Below are positions 31,640 through 40,797 of a stretch of DNA of 40,797 nucleotides, one piece after another. A program made the position numbers and the translations under genes. How positions within the stretch are numbered: the stretch's first letter is position 1; each line of letters starts with the position of its first letter. The notes below the pieces were generated by a model. It did no database searches. It saw nothing but the letters and a program-made list of their open reading frames with translations, and was not told the origin of the DNA. Origin of the DNA: an uncultured bacterium (GTDB lineage Bacteria > Patescibacteriota > Gracilibacteria > Absconditabacterales > Absconditicoccaceae); assembly GCA_946404285.1 (NCBI GenBank), contig CAMJDC010000005.1:1-40797 (forward strand). Direction: 5' to 3'.

Positions 31640-32497
31640 TTACGCCATAAGTGAAACATTAAATCACTCTTTTGATTTTTCAATATAATTATTCAACTTT
31701 TTAGTCAAAGATTTTGGCTTAGGCACATAGTATAACTCAATTGCTTTTGATCATTTTGACATATCTCACTCAGGATGAATAGAAACCTTACCGTAATTAA
31801 ACAAAGATCATAAAAATCAGCTCTTAGACTCCCTTACTATTTTTATAGTAGATGTCGAAATGTTCGTGCTCTCTGTCTTGAAAAATCAATGCTGACGAAA
31901 TACCATAAACTGATCCACAGTAAATATATTAAAATCCATTTCATAATCGATAATTCTATCCAAAACTTTATACAACAAAAATATGAAACCAATATTCACT
32001 AAAACTCACACCACGTTAAACAATAAATTTGAAGTTGCATCAGTTTCTGCAAAAAATGCCGCAAACGAGTTAATAATCATCAATATTATTTGCAACAAAG
32101 CTGACACAAAAGTATGTTTCAAAAACAGTTCGTATTTTCAATCTTTTAAATCACTTTTATCAATAGTATCAATATATCCGTTCTTATTATTAACTTGACT
32201 CCTAATATCATACACAATCATCATAAAACTATGCATAGATCGCGTCAAAGTTACCAACGAATATAAAACTGTCATAATCCAAAAAATCCACATATATTCA
32301 TCATTATAAAACTGCTTATAAGCAAACCAAATCAAAAGTCAGAATGCAATAAAAGCAACCAGCATCCACAACATGGGTCGAATCAAATAAATCCAGTGTT
32401 TTTTCGTTAAAATTGCATTTCACTGTCCATTAGCCTGGATTGCATCATACAATTCATGTTCATCAAGTTTTGTGTTAAAACTTCATAATATTTTCAT
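31640..32497 (-). CDS. Membrane protein with bacterial PH-like domain
   Basis: A 285-residue protein. The N-terminal soluble part (TKLDEHELYDAIQANGQG) is followed by four membrane segments in two pairs (LIRPMLWMLVAFIAFGLLIW, IFWIMTVLYSLVTLT, FVSALLQIILMIINSFAAFF, LLFNVVGVLVNIGFIFLLY). The C-terminal domain (VDQFMVFRQHGFFKTES, GFLGSLFNYGKVSIHPEGD) matches the YdbS/bPH2 pattern in which a beta-rich PH-like fold follows membrane helices. Function unknown. Confidence 0.75.
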
Positions 32498-32767
32498 CTA
32501 TAATGATGAATTACAAAATAAAACCAACTTAACTAAGGTCAGTGTAAAAAATTCTATATAAATGTCAAACGTTTTCTTTGTCCTAAATAAAAAAAAACTA
32601 GCAAATTTAATCAATCATTAAAATAGCGAATAAAATAGACAATACAACGGGTAGAATATAATTTTAAAATTTTCATGTCTGCATCAATTAAAGGAGTGTC
32701 CCATTTATTAAATTTTAGAAACTATTCGTGCAACAAAACATTGATAAAAACTTTTCGATACTAGTAT

Positions 32768-35700
32768 CTATCACGGAGAACCACACTTTATCAAATAATT
32801 CCCAAATTCAGAACTAGTTAATTTAATATCTTCATTTTTATCTTCATTTTTAACTTTACAATAATATTCTCCTTTCTTTTTATTAAAATCAAATTCACTA
32901 ACTCTTTTAAACACATTTCTGACAAAAGTTTTATCAAGTTTCGCACTACTATTAAGCAATTGTCAACAAAAAGCTCAAAGGACATAAGCTACATCAAACT
33001 CATTAGGAGAAAATGCAAACTGAAATGTTGCTGTTCAAACCATATCCTGAACTCCACCTTTCCAAATTATATCACATATCTCCTGCGTCCCCACCTGAAA
33101 AGAATTAGTTATTCCATTATAAACTTTATTCACTGCTACACTACAGACCTTTTTTTTAATCACATTTTTAAAATCTTCTGTAAAATTGGTATCCAACAAA
33201 GCATCTATAGGATTGTTTCAATTCATTCGCGAATTAAAAACTTTTCAAGCTTCCATTGATATAAACTCTCCTGAAGTTTTATCAACAGTTTTTGCCACTT
33301 TAGCCAATCCTAATCTTGCAGTTTTACTTTCAGAAAACTTTATCAATCCATTCCTAAAGTTCGCCCACCTAGGCCCCATACTTTCAAAAATTTTTGTTGC
33401 ATGTTTTCACCATTTTCCCAATCTATTCGCAAGGGCTACAAGTTTCGCTCACAATTTTAAGGTTGAAAATGCACCTCATACTCAAGCTGACACAAACCAT
33501 CAAATAGCTTCCTCAGATATCACATTAATAACTTCTTTAATTATCTGTATCGTCCTATCAGACAGTCCCCCACCTTTTAATCATTTTATATCATTATATA
33601 TTTCTATATTCGTTACTCCTGTTATCTCCGCATAGCAGGAAGAGATTCATCAGAAAATTAAATCATCAATACCTGTATAAAACATCATTGTTTTCATGTT
33701 TTCAAATGCAATTTTTTCAATTTCAAGTCCCACCATTGGGTTGGCCTTATATATTTGCAGATTTTGATATTCTATCTTCTCTGCTTCATCAGACAAAGCT
33801 CCTTTTTCTTCTTTTTTTTTCAATTCATCAATTCTTAATTCTCGTCTTTTTTGAACTGCATTAATGTCATATGAAAACTTCAAATTTTTATTTTTTTCGA
33901 GTCTACTTTTCAAAGAAGTTTTAATTTTAGAAATACATTGTTGAATTTTCTCTACATATTCTTTTTCAGTCTCATCTTCTATATCACCAAAATTAATACC
34001 TGAATCATTATCAAAATATTTACTATAATATTTCGGTAAAACACCATTAGCAATTAAGATTTTTTCAAAATTTACACCGTCATAAGTATGTAGATTTGCA
34101 AATTTTACAAGTAAGTCATTATTCATACACAATCTTCCTTCACCATCATAACAAAGATCTCTATCACTCAATTTGAATTTATTCAAATTATTAATACAAT
34201 CATTATAATTTACATATTTTTTTTGTTCTTCCAGAGTTCTACCAAACTTTAGCATATAATTTCAATTAGCATCTTTTTGATAAAGCAATCTCATTGCTTG
34301 CCTTTCATTCCCCACATAATTATAGTACTCTGATAGTCTCCTATAACAATCTTCCACATAATTTGGATCATACTTCCCCGTTTGGGAATCTTTAACTCCA
34401 AAAACAATTCAATATATCAAGTTAACAAACTCATTTTCGTTTCAAATATTTTTTTCAATTATATTTCAAACTTCTACAACAAGATCACTTATAGCTCCAC
34501 GATAAACGGGCTCTCCATTATTTTTTTTACGATTAATCATTTTAATTACTTGGTTAATCCTATAATAACATAGTTCATGGTCATCAGTTTTATCTTCTGA
34601 ATAAAGCAAATCCTCAAAGAATCCACTTAATATATTCAATCAACTTGTTACGTTTTCAAGTTTATCATCTGACAATTCATCACGTCAAAATTCACTGTGA
34701 TATTCATAATCATCCTGCCTTAACTCATCCGTTTCGTCATATTTAGATTTTATACTATTATTCAAATACTCAATGTATTCTTCTTTAAGATCATCATCAT
34801 TAAATATAAAATTATATAAATCATCTCACAAACATAAAGTTTCAACATCAGAACCATCTGAACATTTACTTTGTTTAGGCCAAATATTTATCTTAACAGG
34901 CTGTGTAAAATTATTCATCATATAATGAACTCCCCCATTTTTATCAACAGGATTTGGCAATCTTATTACGCCATTTTTAGTATTTATTTGTCTAAGCACA
35001 GTTCTTACCGCATTTTCAGTCGCTACAATAAAACGATTATAGTAATAATTATAACTACGTTCACCAATACTTATTTTAGTAGGTTCAAGATCTTCAAATC
35101 TTCTTTCAGCCATATTTCATCGATTTTTATTAATTTTTTCATAATCATCAACTCACTCCAATATATTTTGGAGTTTGGATTCCCTAGGAAAAAAATCTAT
35201 ATATTTTCGAAGCTCTGGTTTTTCCGCCGGAGATATCTCCCAATCTCATCCATCAATCCTTCATAAAGTTTCCTGCCTCAATTCTTCTTGTGCTCTTGCT
35301 GATCTCACAGAAAAACCTGCCTCATATGACGATTTTTCATAGATTTTAAGACCAGAACATAACGGAAATTCATTCATAGATCTTCAATCATTCCAGTCAC
35401 TTTCCCCAAAATTTTTACACCTAAATCTATATCAATTTGTAGTTTTTTCAACACGAACAACAATTTTAGAAATAGCATAGTTATTAGGATCTTTCTGTTC
35501 CTCTTCTCTAGTATGCTCAACATATTTTCGATTTGCTGTAACCACTGCTTCATCTAACTGATGACTAATAGGGCTCATTGCAGCATCTCTGTCTTCATCT
35601 CAACATTCGCTATAATCCAATATAAATTCATTATTCTCTCAGATAACTTTACGTTCACTTGTCCATCCATTTGGTGTATTTGTTCATGGAGTTACATAAA

Positions 35701-36187
35701 ACTCATGCACCGAACGATTAGCAAATGGCACTAAATCCGATAAATTTCCCTTCGCTCATTTTCCAAAAACAACACCACCATCATCGCTATAACTATAGTT
35801 GCTAAATCAAGCTCTTCTTACCATATCTCTCACCAACCATGTACCTCATTCATATATGAGATTATTCAAGGTTTCATTTTCAAATCTATCTATTATTCTC
35901 GCCAAATTTCGCAAATCAGCTTTCGTCCACTCATCTTTTAAATCTTGACTATATTCCAATTCTCTTTTCAAATTCGTTCGTACAATAGTCAAATGGTTAG
36001 TATCAGTTCAATTAGCTAGTCTAAAACTTAACTGCTCAGTTTCTACCATTTTAGTAGACATTTCTTTTAACAAAGCATCTCATGATTCGTACAAAGCCTT
36101 TACATCTTTTCAACGTGCTTTTGCTTTTGTCTCCAATTCACTTTCAATTTGCCCTTGGGTCATACCTCAGGATTCCCAATTTTCATA
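32768..36187 (-). CDS. Very large protein of unknown function (1139 residues)
   Basis: Open throughout with TGA as Gly; stops at TAG 32768-32770. No family was recognised. It has no signal peptide. Residues 1-850 are hydrophilic, Asn/Asp/Glu/Lys-rich, with many Tyr and coiled-coil-like stretches (IESELETKAKARGKDVKALY, AVQKRRELRIDELKKKEEKG). Residues about 860-960 hold the only hydrophobic, Gly/Ala-rich part (ISEEAIGWFVSAGVGGAF, STLKLGAKLVALANRLGKW), followed by another charged end. This could be a membrane-inserting part, as in some effectors, but nothing proves it. ATG 36187 is preceded by GGTGTGAT; ATG 36163 is an alternative start. It is 47 bases downstream of a 118-residue coiled-coil gene in the same operon. 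Confidence 0.82.
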
Positions 36188-36233
36188 TCACACCATTTTA
36201 TTTAGCTCATAAATAATAAAATTAAACAGATTC

Positions 36234-36590
36234 TATATTTTCTAATTGAGATTCAAGTAACAGATCCTCACTAAGAGAAGCCAATTCTCTTTTTGTCTCT
36301 TTTTCTAAATCTTCCAAAGACTTTATAAAATCGTATTCACATACTATTTGCTCGTATGTCATTTGCATTCTTTTTTCATTTTGTTCAAGTTCATTTTCCA
36401 GATCTTCCCGAGTTTTACGTCAAGTTAGCAAATTAATCAACAAATTAAGTTCTTCATAACCATAATCCATAACAGAAAAATTTTTCTCTCACTTTAAGTG
36501 ATTATCTATAATTTTTTGTACCTCTGTACGCATATGATTCAATAAAGAATCCTGATTTTTATCTGGCGACCTATGAATTTCAACACTCAT
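36234..36590 (-). CDS. Coiled-coil protein (118 residues), unknown function
   Basis: It starts MSVEIHRSPDKNQDSLLNHM and is almost all charged helix (RKTREDLENELEQNEKRMQM, DFIKSLEDLEKETKRELASL). It is the first gene of the operon with the 1139-residue protein. Small acidic helical proteins encoded upstream of large secreted or toxin-like proteins are sometimes chaperones; that is only a suggestion here. Stops at TAG 36234-36236. Confidence 0.75.
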
Positions 36591-36624
36591 TTATAAATTA
36601 TTACTCCTTTAAAAAACACACACT

Positions 36625-36652
36625 ATTTTATTCATTTTAAAAAATTTGTCAA
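36625..36652 (-). promoter_or_regulatory. Promoter of the 118/1139-residue protein operon
   Basis: On the minus strand TTGACA (36647-36652), 16-base spacer, TAAAAT (36625-36630), 34 bases before the ATG. AGGAG (36604-36608) follows, 13 bases before the ATG. Confidence 0.65.
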
Positions 36653-36761
36653 AAATTCTTAATGTTTTTTCATCTATTTGAAATTTTCATAAAAAAATTT
36701 ATAAACAATCACCACATATTTTTGTGTACACTACATTTTATGTTATTAAAAATAATAATTT

Positions 36762-38792
36762 ATGAATCTATCAAAAAAAATCTGATTTTTTTCTTTATTA
36801 GCCATTCGACTTTTTATCTGAAATATTTCTAACGCTTGAAATTGGAATTTAACTTGAGTAACTATAATTTCTCGTGCACAATGGTGAGCTGATGAATCAA
36901 TTAGATTTCGTAGCACTCCTAGACCTACCAGCAATTCCCAGAAATGAGAAAAAACTGCAGAACAAATAAAGGCTGAAAATATTTCAAAAATTCGCAATAA
37001 TTGGATGGCCAGAAATTTTCCATTAGAACGAAAATATGAATGATCAAACACTATGTTTTGAACTCACTACTTAATTTATCCAGATTATTACAATCATCAC
37101 AAAAACAAAATAATAATCCACCATACCGCTGGAAATTACAATCCTAATTGGACTATTAATGATGTAAAAAAGCAAATTCAAGATATTTATAAATACCACA
37201 CAATAAACCGTGATTTTGGAGATATTGGATATAACTTTTTAATTGATCAAATGGGGAACATTTATGAATGACGTGCCGGATGAGAATGAGCAGTTTGAAT
37301 GCATGCATCAAGTAATAACGTATCTTCTATCTGAATTTCATTGATGTGAAACTTTGAAAACGATAATCCAACAGTTGAGCAAATGGAAGCCCTCGTAATT
37401 TTAACTACAGCAGTTGCCAGATATTATCATATAGATCCTTATGGATACACATACACTTTTTCAACTAATAGCACGAAAGAACCTTACGTAACAGCTACCA
37501 AAAATCCAAACATCATGTGACATAAAAATGTAAAATCAACTGCCTGTCCATGAAAAAATTTATATAAATATTTACCTAGCATCAGAAAAGAAGTTTTAAA
37601 CAGAATGAAAAAATGAACTATCGGAAATGCTGATTTGCCTTCAGATTTCAAAGATTTAAAGAAACTTGCAGACAAACAATATAACCCTGACAATACCAGA
37701 AAAGCAAGTACAAAAAGCACAACAAACGAAGTAACTACTCCTGTTATCGCAGATTTTTCTAAACGTCTATCTGATTTAAACTGAAAAGACCCTCAAGTTC
37801 TCCAAAAAGCAGTTCAAATCGCAAAAAATAATTATAAATGAAAACTAAGCAAAGCTACAAATCAAATGTCCAAAATTACAAAAAAATATACAATCAATGA
37901 AATAAAAAATCTAGTAAATCAACAAATTTCCGTATTGTTATACGAACTCACAACAAAATATGATAGTTTCGAAATTAAATGTGATACAAGATGCATATTT
38001 ACCATAGATGGTATAGATTATAGCCGGACTTGAGCCACTTTAACTTTCTTATCAAATAAAATTCAAGTCGATGCTGACCGCAGTTTATCTGTAAATGAAG
38101 TTTTTGTAAGATCTGCGAATAAAGATTGAACTGTCGAAATATCAAACTATAACCGTAAATCTTATAATTGAATCCCTTGGAATAAATTTAAAGGAAGTTT
38201 ATATTTTGAGAAATGAATATATCCTACACTAAACGGAGAACAAAAATCTGACTTTATTGTAGTGAATACTCTCCCATTCTCTGAATATATGAAATGAATA
38301 GTTGAAACCAACGATACTGAAACATTAGAAAAGAATAAAGTAATGGCTATGATTTCCAAAAATTATGCACTATTCTATATGAATAAAGCGAACAACCACC
38401 CAAGCATTTCAACAAATGCAAATTATACCGCAATTGATGATCCAAATTTCTTTCAAAAATATGTATGAGCTGGATTAGAAAGTACACTAACTAAACGATA
38501 TCAAGCATTAAATGCAACAAAAAATCAGATTGTAATGTACGATAATTATCTACCAATTTTACCATATTTTAACTGTTCCCCAGGATTCACTTTATCTGCA
38601 GAAGAAAAATGGTGATGGAACGATACACCATATTTAAAATCTGTATATGACTTTGACGTCTGTAATGATTTTGCATGACACGGAGTTGGATTAGCATGAA
38701 AATGAGCTGAACGATTTGCTAAACAATGAATGACTTATAATCAGATTTTGAAATATTATTATGATGGAATTGAGATTGTGAATATAAATTAA
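36762..38792 (+). CDS. N-acetylmuramoyl-L-alanine amidase (PGRP type) fused to SpoIID/LytB-like domain
   Basis: A 676-residue protein. A signal-like hydrophobic start (KKIGFFSLLAIRLFIGNI) and a linker precede an amidase_2/PGRP domain, about 105-270: IIIHHTAGNYNPN (zinc His), GYNFLIDQMGNIYEGRAGG, SIGISLMGNF, IMGHKNVKSTACPGKNLY (zinc His and Cys). After a Lys/Thr linker comes a SpoIID-like region, about 380-676: SLYFEKGIYPTLNG, VVNTLPFSEYMKGIVE, MAMISKNYALFYMNK, and CNDFAGHGVGLAGKGAERFA with YNQILKYYYDGIEI. The usual EW before the Ala-rich helix is TN here. Amidases cut the stem peptide from MurNAc and SpoIID acts on the glycan strand, so the fusion could open peptidoglycan completely. It ends in TAA. 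Confidence 0.92.
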
Positions 38793-38808
38793 ACAGCAAA
38801 TTTTTATC

Positions 38809-38836
38809 TTGAAAACAAATAGCACATTTATATAAA
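38809..38836 (+). promoter_or_regulatory. Promoter of the EF-G gene
   Basis: TTGAAA (38809-38814), 16-base spacer, TATAAA (38831-38836), 39 bases before the ATG at 38876. Confidence 0.6.
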
Positions 38837-38875
38837 TGAAAACGACAAATTTTATTATCTTTAATTTTTAAAACT

Positions 38876-40797
38876 ATGACAGACATTACACCACTTGAAA
38901 AAGTGAGAAACCTAGGTATCATGGCGCATATTGATGCCTGAAAAACTACTGTAACTGAAAGAATTCTTTTCTATACAGGAAGAACACATAAAATCTGAGA
39001 AACTCACGACTGAGAATCTCAAATGGACTGGATGGACCAGGAAAAAGAAAGATGAATTACTATTACATCAGCTACTACTGTATGTTTCTGGAAGGGGCAT
39101 CATATTAATATTATCGATACTCCAGGACACGTTGACTTTACAATTGAAGTAGAAAGATCTCTACGTGTACTTGACGGTGCTGTTGCTCTATTGGATGGAC
39201 AGGCTTGAGTAGAACCACAGACTGAAACTGTATGGAGACAGGCTGACAAATATAACGTTCCTAGAATGATCTTCGTAAACAAGATGGATAAAATGGGAGC
39301 TGATTTCTACAATTCAGTTGAAACAATTAAAGAAAGATTAACTGATAAAGCAATTCCTATCGAATTACCAAATGGTGCTTCTGATACTTTTGCAGGAGTT
39401 GTAAGTTTAGTTAACATGAAATACTACACTTTCGAGGGAGAAAAATGAGTAAATGTAGTAGAACACGAGATTCCTGAAGAATTAAAAGCCAAAGCTGAAG
39501 AATATAGAGAAGCTTTGATAGATAGAGTTTCACTTTACGATGATGAATTAGCAGAAAAATTCCTTGAAGGAGAAGAAATTCCTGTAGAATTACTCAAAAA
39601 AGCTATCAGAATCTGAACTTGTAGCTGAGACTTATTCCCAGTTATGTGTGGATCTGCTCTTGGAAATAAATGAGTTCAATTAATGATTGACGCTGTAGTT
39701 GATTTCTTACCTTCTCCATTGGATAGAGGTGAAATCGTTGGAACTGATCCAGATGATCCAGAAAAACAAATCACTAGAAAATCTGATGTAAATCAACCAG
39801 CTTCAGCTATCGCTTTCAAGATTATGACTGATCCTTTCGTAGGTACTTTAACTTACGTTAGAGTTTACTCAGGAGTTATCAAGTCTGGAGATATGCTTTT
39901 GAATCCTATTACAGGACAAAAAGAAAGAGTTGGAAGACTTTTGATGATGCACGCCAATAAGAGGGAAGAAATTACTGAAATATCAGCTGGACACATTTGT
40001 GCTTTCCTATGACTTAAAGATACTAGAACTGGAAACACGTTATGTGATCTCAAGAATCCTATAGTTTTAGAAAGTATGACATTCCCTGAGCCAGTTATCT
40101 CAATCGCAGTTGAACCAAAGTCAAAAGGTGATCAAGAAAAGATGTGACTCGCTCTTGCAAAACTATCATACGAAGATCCTACTTTCACATACCATTCAGA
40201 TGAAGAAAGTGGTCAGACCATTATCTCTGGAATGGGAGAATTACATCTAGAGGTACTTATTGAAAGGATGAGGAGAGAACATAAAGTAGAAGTTAATACT
40301 GGAGCTCCTCAGGTAGCATACAGAGAAACTATCACTCAAAACGTTGAATGAGAATGACTATTCAAGAAACAGTCATGAGGACGTGGACAGTACGGACATG
40401 TTGTATTGAAACTTGAAAAGAATGATGAAAAGATTTACGATTTCGAATCTCAAATTAAAGGTTGAGTTATTCCTAACGAATTCATACCTGCTATCGATAA
40501 AGGAGCTAGAGAAGTTGTTGCTCAAGGACTTTTAGCTGGATATCCAATCATCAACGTAAAAGTTATTCCTTTCTTCGGATCTTACCATGATGTGGATTCT
40601 TCAGAAGTATCATTCAAGGTTGCAACTCACAAAGCTATGAAAGATGCATTCTTCAAAGCTGGTCCAGTTCTTCTAGAACCTATAATGTCAGTAGAAGTTG
40701 TTACACCTGAAGAATATGTAGGTACAGTTATGGGAGATATTAGTTCTCGTAGATGACTTATCCTTGGACAAACTCCAAGAGGAAATGCTACTGCTAT
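38876..40797 (+). CDS. fusA: Elongation factor G (3' end cut by the window)
   Basis: About 640 residues of the usual ~700 are present. G1 [15 protein letters not shown] (its P-loop Gly is TGA), G2 RGITITSA, G3 DTPGHVDF, G4 [10 protein letters not shown] and G5 CGSALGNKG are complete, followed by domain II ([20 protein letters not shown]), III ([16 protein letters not shown]), IV ([28 protein letters not shown]) and the start of V ([20 protein letters not shown]). It moves tRNA-mRNA through the ribosome. Codon use is less AT-biased than elsewhere and mixes GGA with TGA for Gly, as expected for a highly expressed conserved gene. It is the strongest single proof of TGA = Gly. Confidence 0.98.

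Noticed and set aside
1-40797. tRNA, rRNA or tmRNA genes
   Set aside because: No T-loop consensus with matching acceptor stem, and no rRNA or tmRNA landmark, was found on reading both strands by eye.

Overview
The window comes from a low-GC bacterium that reads TGA as glycine (translation table 25), which points to the candidate phyla Absconditabacteria (SR1) or Gracilibacteria within the CPR/Patescibacteria. The proof is in the genes themselves. The EF-G P-loop glycine (HIDAGKTT), both membrane-half glycines of the aquaporin, the rhomboid GASG box and the GspE Walker A glycines are all TGA. Nearly every gene is open only if TGA is sense, and almost all end in TAA or TAG. All CDS coordinates below assume table 25. 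No rRNA, tRNA, CRISPR array or intact insertion sequence was seen.

Layout. 1-934 is mostly non-coding, with an inverted-repeat element. 935-5765 (minus) is a two-gene operon: a Cas4/AddB-like PD-(D/E)XK nuclease with a cysteine cluster, followed by a 1272-residue NERD / UvrD-type helicase / coiled-coil / PLD-like fusion. It is the best candidate here for an undescribed nucleic-acid processing or defence system. RmuC lies directly upstream. 7220-10890 holds membrane proteins: a DUF4153-like protein, a small membrane protein, a rhomboid protease and an aquaporin. 11065-17338 (minus) holds two paralogous secreted VWA / InlB-repeat / SLH-like surface proteins whose last ~0.55 kb is almost identical. 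17531-20994 (minus) has two genes without TGA codons, a VanX-type D,D-dipeptidase fused to a coiled coil and membrane segments, and a DUF5684 protein. 21838-26783 (plus) has a phosphatidylserine decarboxylase-like protein, an unknown 844-residue protein and AMP phosphorylase. 26808-28512 (minus) has an RseP-like site-2 protease and RecX. 28662-31635 (plus) has a small acidic protein, a GspE/PilB ATPase, a tiny membrane protein and RNase HII. 31640-36590 (minus) has a PH-like membrane protein and an operon of unknown 118- and 1139-residue proteins. 36762-40797 (plus) has a PGRP amidase/SpoIID fusion and EF-G, cut by the window end.

Themes. Peptidoglycan cleavage (amidase-SpoIID, VanX), surface display (VWA/SLH proteins), pilus ATPase, intramembrane proteases and nucleotide salvage fit a host-attached, possibly predatory, reduced bacterium; this lifestyle is inferred from relatives. 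Promoters of TTGACA/TTGCAT - 16 to 18 bp - TATAAT type and hairpin/U-tract terminators are easy to see, whereas Shine-Dalgarno sequences are mostly absent. The most unexpected signal is a small set of TGA-free genes. Two of them end at a TGA embedded in or just before an intrinsic terminator, as if TGA were still a stop codon there.
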